A DNA stretch of 64,000 nt from Chondrosia reniformis. Taxonomy: Eukaryota > Porifera > Demospongiae > Chondrillida > Chondrillidae. Made by a program: the position numbers and the translations under genes. The notes beneath the pieces were generated by a model, which ran no database searches, was not told where the DNA came from, and saw only the letters and a program-made list of their open reading frames with translations. Positions 45,701 through 57,128 of this stretch are shown one piece after another (positions within the stretch are counted from its first letter, which is position 1; each line of letters begins with the position of its first letter). The stretch covers positions 6,959,884-7,023,883 of the forward strand of contig OX359199.1 of assembly GCA_947172415.1 (NCBI GenBank). The letters are read 5' to 3'.

Positions 45701-48700
45701 GTAGTGCAATTAACTCCCTATAATTAATTTAATTTTTGTGTCTCTTTAAAACCTTATTGTGTTCTGTAGTGTGACCTTTAATGAAACTTCTGACTTAACA
45801 GAAGCACAGAGAGTGAGATTGGAGCTTCTAAGTATAAAATGTCTTCAGCTCCTCCGAGCAATGATTTACAATGAAATCAAAAAGATTGACCCGGAAGCCA
45901 AGGAGAACACTCCAGTAAAGTACAGAAAGTAAGGCCATTGAATGTAAGAACTCACGTAGCATGTAGTACATGACCCAGCGGAGCTGAAGCATAAAGAGAA
46001 GACTCTCGTAAATGGTATTATGGTAGCTCCATGTTTGGAAAGGAAATAGATTAATAATGTAATAGAGCATGTTCCCTGTGCAGTAGTATATACACCACTA
46101 TACACGTGGTATACTGTGATATACATATTATTGGGATATATTGTATGCTGTTGATATAGATTGGCTAAGAATATTGAAAGCGTACAGTGTGATATTCAGA
46201 GTCCAGAAGCAGATGAAAATACGATTGCAAAGGTCAGGACATTCATTGACAAGTAGCTCCTGCATGTATTTACTTTCAAAAAAGTGTTTCTTTATTTTTT
46301 AGATTGTTCCAATGTTGGCTCATACAAATGATAATATTGCTGCTGAAGTACTTGCTTTTCTTTCTGTCTTCCTTTTTGATGGCAATACAGACGTTCAGGT
46401 GTGCACAAGCATTGCTTGGTATCCACTGAAATAACTTTGCATTAGCTGGTCCATACTACTGGAATGTTGTCAATAAGAGCTAGGAGTAGATGTATTCTAT
46501 TTGACACCCACCACAATATTTCTCTCTTTAGGCTGGTTTTGCATTTCTGACAACCACAAGGGAGGAACGTTTCTTCATCAACATACGGAAGAGACTTATG
46601 CATGCTGTTGCTATTGACAGGGAAAAGTTAGTCATATTGGTCACCACTTCCTGTTTAGCTTAATTGTTGCTGTTTGGTTGACTTTAGGAGAGCCCTTCAA
46701 GCACAACTTCAGGAGAAACAAAGTGAAATTGAAACTCTAGTAAGTAACTCACTATTGAATCCTCCAGATTCTTCAATTGGTAACTGTTTATTTGTGATTT
46801 TCTTTACAAATGCTCCCCTATATTATTTACAGAAATTAGGTTTTAATGTCAACAAAATGGTGGACGCTTGGGGTGGCTTTTGCTTTTAGCTTTCTCTTCC
46901 TTTACGTCAAGCATTGAACCAATGAATAGGATTTAGAAACCACCTTTACTAATACTATGCAATGTAAAGCCTGCGCAAAAGGTTTTCTATGAGATATGGC
47001 CTTGAAATTGATGGCATTCAAGTGCCGACCAGAATTGGTGAACTGAGCATCTAAGAACCAGCAATTAGTTCAAGTTTAAATACTTGTTATTTACACTTTA
47101 CTTTGCTTGTTTTGATGTAGCAATCCAGTTACAACTCAAAAACACCAACTAGAACTTTGAAGGTATACTCCTGCATAAATTACATTTATAAACACAGTTG
47201 GCATACTATCTATATACTCTATGTACTCGGTGATAGATATTTACTATCTGTTTTTTTCACTCAGGGGGGGGGGGCTATGTACTTTAACTACACAATAGTT
47301 GATTGTATTTGATTGTTTTACCTGAATCAATCATAGATTCTGTGTTTGTGATTCTTTTATAATTACGTATGTAGCGTCTTAGAGGGCTGTCACTTGATGG
47401 TGATCTAAGCATTCTACCTGAAGAAGAACAATACATGCAAGATATGGAAGGTGACACAACTCAATATGACCTTGAACCTGGTGAAGGTCCACCGAGGACC
47501 AACTCCATTGGTGCCTTGGTAACTAGAGATGTTACTCAAAAGAAGCGTCTCACTCTTACAAGGCAAAAGTGGGTTTCCCTTGAGGAGGATATTCATTCTG
47601 GTGTTCCTCCAACACACTGGATGTTGTCAGACATTTTCATTCAGAAACTTCAGGAGGCTAAAGTATGTCTTTGCTCAATTCATGGCAGCATGAGGTTCAA
47701 GATCATCCATGTCCTGTTTGTGTTTAGGCAAAGCAGGAAGAGAAAGAGAAAAAAGAAAACTCTGGAAATGAACTTGGATTCCAAGATTCCACTTTTGTGG
47801 AACTGGCTTTGAGGGTCCTAGGACTAATGTGTGATGGACAAAACAGAACTTTGCAGGTAAATTGCAAGAAGAAATTAAGTACCATACTTACTATTGTTAT
47901 GAAACAAGTGGGGATTTCTGAGCTGATACTTGCGTAATATCAGTTCCATTCATGTACTTCAAACTGGTATATGATAACTCTTAATGATCAAGACAGAGAT
48001 GATGTCATCTGTGTACTATTGTGAATCATTTGGTTGGAATCGAGTGAATTATCTTGACAACTCTTAATTTGTTGTTGCTGTTTGTGTGTTTGGTCCTATT
48101 ATTCCATTCTTGCTTGATCTACTGGTGTGTTATGATTTTGTTTATAGAACTACCTCAGAGAACAACCAGATAACATTAACAATATCAATTTGGTAGGAGA
48201 AGTGGCACTCTTTCTGCAACACTTTTACAGTGACATTAACAAGGATAATATTGAACTGGTCAACCGTATTCTGCAAACACTAGTTGAGATGTGTGTGGTG
48301 AGTTGTTGGTTGAGATGTGTGTGGTAAATTATAATAGTAATAATGTAACTGGAAAGCTTATGTAAAAAAAACAGTGGGCCTCACTCCTATGACAACATAA
48401 CTATTATCTTTCATCTGATTTTCTTTGTATCATAGGGAAATTATTACAATCAAGAAGTGATTTTTGATCGTCAAATTGTAGACATTATCAATCGAATCCT
48501 TCAAACTTCTGTTTTTGATGGATGCAAGCTTCAAGATGTATGTTTTACAAGTGCTATTGTTGCTATGACATTTCAAAAGTTACAGATTATATACATACAC
48601 TCATGTAATGTAATCAATATACTGTCAGTATACAAGTACAATGTGTATGTACATATGTCAATTGTTGGTTGTCCCGTTTCTTATGTATTGTATATTCCCT

Positions 48701-51700
48701 GTAAACAGCTAGCAAGGTAATGTTGATATCTCTACTTCTGTTTTCTATCTTCAGGTGATGCAATTGAAAGCCTCAGCAATAGAGCTCTTGGAAGCTATGA
48801 TGGAAGAGACACACAAAAAGACTCCAAAACTTGTCGAAGTGTGTTGACTCTCTTTTGTAGTATTCACAATTTTATCGTGTAATACAACTGTAGATTGAAC
48901 ATATAAATGTGTATGTAGGTTTAAGATTATTATTATTCCCATGCTTATAGAATGTACATGCAGCCATGGACCTAGATGCAATCTTTAATGTGCTGGTCTT
49001 CTTTTACCATTTGAAGGATGATGTTTATCTGGTAAGTAGGTAGCGTTGAAAAGACCAATTCCTCTTATCAGTAAATTAGTGAAGGAGATTAGTGTGATTA
49101 CCTGTTCAACTTCTCTTTTGAATTTAGCATCATTTAAAGAAAGATGATGATGCAGCTAGAGCCTTGTTCAGGACCTTTCACATCCTCAGACGTCTTCCAG
49201 ATTTTGATATTACTGACAGTACAGGTACTAATGAGATTTGTAGGAAATGTAGGTTACTTAGCAGTCAAAGAATTTTCTTGTGCGTTCACTCCTCAGAACC
49301 CACGAAGCCAAAGGGAAAGGGATCAGAGAAGCAACGGGAGGAGGACATTTGGGATGCATGGAAGTATTGCTTAGATAGGTCCAAATCTGTGGAAATCCTG
49401 TACAAAAATATGGAGGGAGAGAAGATCCTCTCTAAAGTGCATTTTCATTATAGCCCTGATGTGAGTACTGTAATACGCACCTCCTTAATTGTGTGGTTGG
49501 ATGTTCAGGTTGTGTTAAGTGGGAGGGGTAGTGGGTGTGGTGTTTCTTAGTGCTCCTCTAAACGCTAGCCACCTACCTTCCTAGGATGAACTTCCAGATG
49601 AACTTATTGAAAAGGTGAAGTGGAAAGTCAACAGAGACTCAGCTGAAGACAAAGTCAGGGATTTCATCCACTGGATGAAAGCTGTTAAACGTGAAGTTAG
49701 ACATGTGGTAAGCTATTACGTACTCACTTCTAAAAAGTAAAAATCTCATTATTACTTCTTCCATTTTAACTTTTATTTTGTAGAATTATTTGAGAGATCA
49801 CTGGTACACTCATTTCTTCATCTTTCAAACGTGAGTGTTAGACAACTCCAATTATTTTAGTCCTTTCTTCGTGCAATAATTATAAGCTTTGATTTTTCTT
49901 TTGGTGACAAACTAGAAAATATCAGTACTGGTCTCTCATTTTTCTGACACTGTTGCTGAATGTATTGGTATTGGCATCGTGGGCTAGTAGAGAGGACTTG
50001 AACTCGGGGTTAGTCTTCATGGCAGCTTTAACCCTTTCTCTATTTTGTATACAGTATTACGTACATGTGTATAATTCACTGCAGCCACTGGCATTAGATT
50101 GGATTGAATCAGAGATTTAAATCTCTGTATATGCAATAGACTTTCCAAGTGTTTGTCCTTTAAATGATGTACTTTATTATATTCTAATTATTGCTCTCCT
50201 TTCTATATTTGTTATGACAGTAAACTGAATTCAGATAAACATACAGAGTCTAAATTACTCTCTGATATGGCTCTCTCTATTAGGCACTGCTACACTCAGC
50301 GGACACTGTTACTCAACTCCACCGTCCAAGCAGCCAACCGCCTGCCCACCATTCCGCTGGTTCAGTGTTGGTTTGGCTACATAGCTCTGTTTGTGTTGGG
50401 TGTCATACACCTGGTAATGACTTTGGTTCAGGTTATTTCTTACTTTCTTGTGAACTATCCAAACTTCTATCTTCCCTCCTTCTATTACAAATATATCAAG
50501 TAAGAAATCAACTTGTCATGCCACAGATTGTAATAAAGCAGAAACGCACACAAATTACAAATTGGCCAGTTTTAGTTTTGTCTGAATTTTTTTTCTTGAA
50601 AATTTCAGTTTCACTCATTATAGCTCTCCTCAAGTGGCATGCATGGGTGGGGTAAACCCAGAGTCTAATAGCTTGACATGTTATTTACATTGCAATGTAA
50701 TATACAATTCACAAGGGGCCAGCTTGGCCATCAAATATTGCTGCAAATATTGTTCTAAATATCTCTACAATCTACTCACAGGAGGAAGAAAAGGGACTCC
50801 ACCTATTCTGACATTCCTCTCTTTGGACTGAAGACACTCTACTATCTTGTAAGATTTGTGATACTCTAAGCTTGCTTGATAAACTGTAGAACAAGGATCT
50901 ACTGTTTATCTGATTATTTACATTACTTTAGATCATTCTGGCCTGTTCCGGCCTCTCTCTGGCCTTTTGGGGTTACTTCTATTCCATCTGTCTGGTGCAT
51001 ATAGTTGTGAACAATGATATACTCCAAAGAGTGTTGAGATCTGTGACTAAGAATGGTAATACATTGAACATTTTAATGCCCGCCTATTAAGAATCAGTCT
51101 AGCTGATACACATATGTTTCCCTTTAAACATTTCTATGAAACTGTTGTGGTTTCGTTATCACAATAAGTGTTCATGGACTATTTGAGTGTGCATGTGGTC
51201 CTGTATTATATGTGCATACAGCAATCCCCTGCTTATGTTGAACCATCAACTGTTGTCCCTTCTACAGGAAGGTCCTTGCTTTGGGTTGGAGCACTGGGTT
51301 TCGTTGTTTTGTACATTTATGCTGTAATTGCTTATGCTGGTTACCAAAATTACTTTGAAAATCCTGATAGCAGTGGACACTGCAGGACACTCTTTCAGTG
51401 TAGTGTGTCTGTGATCAGGCTTGGATTACTGGGAGGAGCACTGCTAACTGTAAGATTAGTAGTGTTACATACATACCATATTCACCAAGTTAATTTAACC
51501 TGCACAACTGTAGAACGATGATGGCTTGCGTCTAGATGGGAACTTTGGATATTACATCCCTCGTACAGTGTTTGATGTATCCTTCTTCATTATTGTAACA
51601 ACTGTCGGTTTGAACATCATTTTTGGTATCATTGTGGACACTTTCTCTGAGTTGAGGGACGAAAGGGTGAGTATTACTTTGTAGTCATGACAACTAAGTA

Positions 51701-52442
51701 TTAAATTGTTCACTCTTCTTCTGTAGTACAAAACGGAAGCTGATAAGAAAGGTTATTGCTTCATCTGTAATTTTCCTGCTTATGAATTTGAGAGGCGTGC
51801 TGATGTAAGTTGGTAGTCTATATAGTATATTGTATGGTCTGCTAATATGTGGATGGATTGATATACATATGCTGTGTTCTGTCTAGAGCTTCAAGCGCCA
51901 TGTTAAATATGAACATAACATGTGGGACTATATCTACTTATCACTGGAGCTAGATAGGGTAGACAGTAGTGATCAAAATGCCATCCAACAATACGTATAT
52001 GATCAGGTAAGACCAGTAGAGTCTGAAATTTTTACAGGTCTCTAACTGAACAACATGTAGTAACTTTGCCAAGAGATTGTGTAATGAAATGTGCCAGAGT
52101 ATGTGAATTTCTTTATAGATTCAAAGTGGAGACACTGATTTCTTTCCCATTTTGAGAGCTCGTTGTCTAAAAGATGATATGGACAGTACAAAAGAAGAGA
52201 TAGAAGAACTTAAATCTATGATGGAAGATATTCTCAACCGTTTCAAAGCCAGTGTACGTCTTTTATGACTGTATTTCAATTAAACTTCTGATACTGATAT
52301 TCGGCATTCTCTACTTTTGAATGCTAACAATTTATCTTTTCCTCATTTTTTCTAGGACAAAGCTGCCAAGTTCTCAGACATTGACGAAGAAGAAGAGTGG
52401 GAGACCGCCTCTTATACCAGAGATGATACAGCCACCCCATAA
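33745..52442 (+). CDS. ITPR: Divergent inositol 1,4,5-trisphosphate receptor-like calcium channel
   Basis: A gene of more than 40 small exons and well over 2,000 residues. The N-terminus (ATG 33745) has a ~48-residue extension, then LHIGDTILLF of the suppressor trefoil domain. Later exons give YKVLNANKYKAQNRL, QLQHVFTRKYLSVN, IVRLFHREMECYLVAEGSF and RVRFKHLLTQQYLSVEK (MIR/trefoil), RQKDSQKLIRNLRILELLV and GDSRKNELYVSRFVPFFEEQ (IP3-binding armadillo part), FLDYLGVACVCE (RIH), and long RIH/RIH-associated regions. The membrane domain spans about 49,790-51,660. The end has DVSFFIIVTTVGLNIIFGII (last helix), the CFICN...FKRHVKYEHNMW finger and a coiled coil; TAA is at 52440-52442. Lys508- and Arg511-equivalents and the Arg568-Lys569 pair of the IP3 site are kept; the pore loop is unusual. 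RyR is excluded by size and lack of SPRY/RyR repeats. The second exon junction near 33,940 is unresolved. Confidence 0.88.
35451..35602. mobile_element. MITE-like hairpin element in an IP3 receptor intron
   Basis: Two inverted arms of about 68 bp (35451-35518 and 35535-35602) with roughly 85-90% complementarity surround a loop of about 16 bp. The ends are TATCTTT and AAAGATA, so a TA target duplication of the Tc1/mariner type fits (GTA-TCTTT...AAAGA-TAAG). Non-coding. It sits between the exon ending STNLR (35319) and the exon starting IDLTESN (about 35853). Confidence 0.8.
44280..44400. repeat. AT-rich and TACG microsatellite in receptor intron
   Basis: Alternating TATATACA runs followed by TACGTACGTACGTAC. 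It is simple-sequence DNA inside an intron, with no splice site copied. Confidence 0.75.
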
Positions 52443-52564
52443 CTTGTGTAGCAGTAATCAAATAATGTCATAGGCTTGTTATAGATGCTTTAGTTAACAT
52501 ATTTTATGAGTATAGTTTTAATTTTGAGTTGGTCAATGATTTTGTTAATAGTATCAATTTGAAG

Positions 52565-52684
52565 AAACTACAAATAAATACAACTGATCATAAACACTTA
52601 CAAATAAATACAACTGATCATAAACACTTATAAATAAATACAACTGATCATAAACACTAACAAATAAATACAGCTGATCATAAA
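52565..52684. repeat. 30-bp tandem repeat downstream of the receptor stop
   Basis: Four copies of a 30-bp unit, ACAAATAAATACAACTGATC plus ATAAACACTT, with small changes. Each unit contains AATAAA, so the array offers several polyadenylation signals about 130-240 bp after the receptor stop. It directly precedes the satellite domain. Confidence 0.85.
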
Positions 52685-52815
52685 ATTTGCCCTATCTCTC
52701 ACCATACATTAACTTTGTATACCAGAATTTAATGTACATTGAGGGCTGTCACTCTATCAAATGGAGGTAGAGATATGAAGCTAAATCTTTGTGTAAGCAT
52801 TCACAGACATCTAAT
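52685..52815 (+). repeat. First (border) satellite monomer
   Basis: A monomer of the 169-bp satellite that ends abruptly in the module at about 52816. It carries the border form GAGGGCTGTCACTCTATC and AAATGGAGGTAGAGATATG (4 extra bases, GTAG), seen also at the left edge of the other two modules (57053-57128, 62791-62866). Confidence 0.88.
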
Positions 52816-53845
52816 TAAAACCGGCCTAGTTGAAATATCGATCATAGACATTAATATCGTACAGGCGATAAATATCGGACCTCGCACAATCTCTAGTTTT
52901 CTGTATCATGAAAAGTCGCTCTCCTCCCTCCACCAAGACACAAAATGGCTTTTATACATTTGCCACAGTTTTGAGATGTATTGAAAATACTGCGTGTGTG
53001 CGTAAAATTACTTGGAACCATTCACTGGTCTGGAAATAAAGTGGAATAAATTGACGATTTCTCGAAAATAATTGGGATCAGAAAAGTCGTTCTCCTCGGC
53101 CCATCAAGACACTTACAGGATTTATTCGCTTTTCCCAGTTTTCAGGTGAACCACTAATACTGCCTATGTCTTTAAACTTGCTTGAAACAATTCACTGATC
53201 TGGAAATAACGAGAAATACATAAAAAAAGTCCCAACCACAACCGTTTTCTTTGGACAAAACTTCATATAAATAGAAGCGAAAAACCTTATATAGTAGGCC
53301 TACCTGGACACATCTCTATGGTGGTTGCGGTTCCCATAGAGGTTGGTAGCGCTTAGACTCTGAAGCTGTCTCCTAATCGGTTGGTGCCATAGAGACGTGC
53401 TCACCAATAATCCGGATTTCGGGGGGGTTCCACGTAATGTGGGATTGGCATCTGATATCTTAGGATTCATATGAGTCGGCCATATCGAGAAGAACTGGTT
53501 CTTCTCACGCAAGTGACACCCAAAGCTCAACTCGGCAGAGCGTTACCACCGATCCCGGCCTATGAGCGTCGTGGATGGTAGCGTTCGGTATGGTCCAACT
53601 TTTTTTCTTTGGAGTTTCGTTGGCTGTCGATTGACGAAATTTCACTTTAACGAGATCCATATAAAAATATACTTTCCAATTTTTATACATAGGGATATGC
53701 ACTGTGTAGTAGTTGATTGTTATTGAAGTACTATCGATCTATATATTTCTAGATTTTCAGATATAGCATGGAATTTTGTCTTTATTATATACCTTCTAAT
53801 GGTCGGCCATATATAGTATTACGCAATTTTCTCTAACAAAACAGT
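52816..53845. repeat. Satellite-associated 1.03-kb module, copy 1
   Basis: Non-satellite sequence inserted at the same point of a monomer in all three copies. It has two diverged ~171-bp tandem halves starting GAAAAGTCGCTCTCCTC (52910) and GAAAAGTCGTTCTCCTC (53081), a tRNA-Gln-like stretch (53329-53390), a perfect 9-bp-arm palindrome (53487-53506), a T7 run (53600-53606) and an AT-rich end. Minus-strand open frames of 65 and 76 codons are conserved only because the copies are near identical; no family match. The first copy differs from the others by a few bases at its left edge. Confidence 0.9.
53329..53390 (+). other. tRNA-Gln-like segment within the module
   Basis: GGTTCCCATAGAGGTTGG and GTAGCGCTTAGACTCTGAAG follow the order of a eukaryotic tRNA-Gln (GGTCCCATGG..., ...GGTTAGCACTCTGGACTCTG) including the CTCTGAA anticodon loop. 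The acceptor end and T-arm do not pair well, so it is at best a tRNA-derived relic or SINE head. The same sequence is at about 57642-57703 and 63380-63441. Confidence 0.4.
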
Positions 53846-56800
53846 ACATTAACTGTAGTTCTGTAACTCTATCAAATGGAAATATATGAAGCTGTGACTT
53901 GGTGTCAATATTCACAGATATTTATTAAGCATGATCAATGAGTTTTTGAAATTTTGATGAAACTTAAAATTTGCTCTATATCTCACCATACATTAACTTT
54001 GTATACAAGAATTTTAAGTACATTGAGGGATGTCACTCTATCAAATGGAGAGATATGAAGCTAAATCTTTGTGTCAGCATTCACAGACATCTATAGAACA
54101 TGTCTAATAGGTTTTTGAAATTTTGATGAAACAAAATTTGCTCTATCTCTCACTATACATTAACTTTGTATACCAGAATTTAATGTACATTGAGGGATGT
54201 CACTCTATCAAATGGAGAGATATGAAACTAAATCTTTGTGTCAGCATTCACAGGCCACTATGGAACATGTACAACGGGTTTTTAAAATTTTAATGAAATA
54301 TAAAATTTGCCCTATCTCTCACCATACATTAACTTTGTATGCAAGAATTTTAAGTACATTGAGGAATGTCATTCTATCAAATGGAGAGATATGAAGCTAA
54401 ATCTTTGTGTCAGCATTCACAGACATCTATGGAACATGTCTAATGGGTTTTTGAAATTTTGATGAAACTTAAAATTTGCCCTATCTCTCACAATACATTA
54501 ATTTTGTATAACAGAATTTTAAGTACATTGAGGGATGTCACTCTATCAAATGGAGAGATATGAAGCTTAATCTTTGTGTCAGCATTCACAGACCTCTATG
54601 GAACATGTACAATGGGTTTTTGAAATTTTGATGAAACTTAAAATTTGCTCTATCTCTCACTATACATTAACTTTGTATAACAGAATTTAATGTACATTGA
54701 GGGATGTCACTCTATCAAATGGGGAGATATGAAGCTAAATCTTTGTGTCAGCATTAACAGATTACTATGGAACATGTACAATGGGTTTTTGAAATTTTGA
54801 TGAAACTTAAAATTTGCTCTATCTCTCACAATACATTAACTTTGTATACAAGAATTTTAAGTACATTGAAGGCCGTCACTCTATCAAATGGAGAGATATG
54901 AAGCTTAATCTTTGTGTCAGCATTCACAGACATCTATGGAACATGTCTAATGGGTTTTTGAAATTTTGATGAAACTTAAAATTTGCCCTATCTCTCACAA
55001 TACATTAACTTTGTATAACAGAATTTTAAGTACATTGAGGGATGTCACTCTATCAAATGGAGAGATATGAAGCTTAATCTTTGTGTCAGCATTCACAGAC
55101 CTCTATGGAACATGTACAATGGGTTTTTGAAATTTTGATGAAACTTAAAATTTGCCCTATCTCTCACAATACATTAACTTTGTATAACAGAATTTTCAGT
55201 ACATTGAGGGATGTCACTCTATCAAATGGAGAGATATGAAGCTTAATCTTTGTGTCAGCATTAACAGACCTCTATGGAACATGTACAATGGGTTTTTGAA
55301 ATTTTGATGAAACTTAAAATTTGCCTTATCTCTCACAATACATTAACTTTGTATAACAGAATTTTAAGTACATTGAGGGATGTCACTCTATCAAATGGAG
55401 AGATATGAAGCTTAATCTTTGTGTCAGCATTAACAGACCTCTATGGAACATGTACAATGGGTTTTTGAAATTTTGATGAAACTTAAAATTTGCTCTATCT
55501 CTCACTATACATTAACTTTGTATAACAGAATTTTAAGTACATTGAGGGATGTCACTCTATCAAATGTAGAGATATGAAACTAACTCTTTGTGTCAGCATT
55601 CACAGGCCACTATGGAACATGTACAACGGGTTTTTAAAATTTTAATGAAATATAAAATTTGCCCTATCTCTCACAATACATAAACTTTATATACAAGAAT
55701 TTTAAGTACATTGAGGGATGTCACTCTATCAAATGGAGAGATATGAAGCTTAATCTTTGTGTCAGCTTTCACAGACATCTATAGAACATGTACAATGGGT
55801 TTTTGAAATTTTGATGAAACAAAATTTGCCCTATCTCTCACAATACATTAACTTTGTATACAAGAATTTTAAGTACATTGAGGAATGTCATTCTATCAAA
55901 TGGAGAGATATGAAGCTAAATCTTTGTGTCAGCATTCATAGACATCTATAGAACATGTCTAATGGGTTTTTGAAATTTTGATGAAACAAAATTTGCCCTA
56001 TCTCTCACAATACATTAACTTTGTATACCAGAATTTTAAGTACATTGAGGAATGTCATTCTATCAAATGGAGAGATATGAAGCTAAATCTTTGTGTCAGC
56101 ATTCATAGACCACTATGGAACATGTACAATGGGTTTTTGAAATTTTGATGAAACAAAATTTGCCCTATCTCTCACAATACATTAACTTTGTATACCAGAA
56201 TTTTAAGTACATTGAGGAATGTCATTCTATCAAATGGAGAGATATGAAGCTAAATCTTTGTGTCAGCATTCATAGACCACTATGGAACATGTACAATGGG
56301 TTTTTGAAATTTTGATGAAACTTAAAATTTGCTCTATCTCTCACTATACATTAACTTTGTATACCAGAATTTAATGTACATTGAGGGATGTCACTCTATG
56401 AAATGGAGAGATATGAAGCTTAATCTTTGTGTCAGCATTCACAGACATCTATGGAACATGTCTAATGGGTTTTTGAAATTTTGATGAAACTTAAAATTTG
56501 CCCTATCTCTCACAATACATTAACTTTGTATAACAGAATTTTAAGTACATTGAGGGATGTCACTCTATCAAATGGAGAGATATGAAGCTTAATCTTTGTG
56601 TCAGCATTCACAGACCTCTATGGAACATGTCTAATGGGTTTTTAAAAATTTTGATGAAACTTAAAATTTGCCCTATCTCTCACAATACATTAACTTTGTA
56701 TAACAGAATTTTAAGTACATTGAGGGATGTCACTCTATCAAATGGAGAGATATGAAGCTTAATCTTTGTGTCAGCATTAACAGACCTCTATGGAACATGT

Positions 56801-57052
56801 ACAATGGGTTTTTGAAATTTTGATGAAACTTAAAATTTGCTCTATCTCTCACTATACATTAACTTTGTATACCAGAATTTAATGTACATTGAGGGATGTC
56901 ACTCTATCAAATGGAGAGATATGAAGCTTAATCTTTGTGTCAGCATTCACAGACCACTATGGAACATGTACAACGGGTTTTTGAAATTTTGATGAAACTT
57001 TTGTCCTATCTCTCACCATACATTAACTTTGTATACCAGAATTTAATGTACA
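53846..57052 (+). repeat. 169-bp satellite array, block 1
   Basis: About 19 head-to-tail monomers, mostly 165-171 bp (measured spacing 54471 to 54640 = 169). Consensus landmarks in order: CTATCTCTCACAATACATTA, ACTTTGTATAACAGAATTTT, AGTACATTGAGGGATGTCAC, TCTATCAAATGGAGAGATAT, GAAGCTTAATCTTTGTGTCA, GCATTCACAGAC, TATGGAACATGTACAATGGG and TTTTTGAAATTTTGATGAAA. The first monomer (next to module 1) is the most diverged. Variants include a short form (ATGAAACAAAATTTG) and a GGCCACTATGG form (54250, 55605). Confidence 0.95.
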
Positions 57053-57128
57053 TTGAGGGCTGTCACTCTATCAAATGGAGGTAGAGATATGAAGCTAAAT
57101 CTTTGTGTAAACATTCACAGACACCTAA

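Noticed and set aside
33745-52442. Ryanodine receptor
   Set aside because: The N-terminal trefoil, IP3-core residues, gene size and the CFIC/H..H C-terminal finger fit ITPR; there are no SPRY or RyR repeat domains.
53520-53610. 5S rRNA-like gene in the module (minus strand)
   Set aside because: GGACCATACC and AGTTGAGC resemble 5S elements but their spacing (~64 nt against ~42) is wrong and the rest does not align.
53300-53702. Conserved minus-strand ORFs of 76 and 65 codons in each module
   Set aside because: They are identical only because the modules are near-identical copies. No start context, family resemblance or synonymous-change pattern supports coding.
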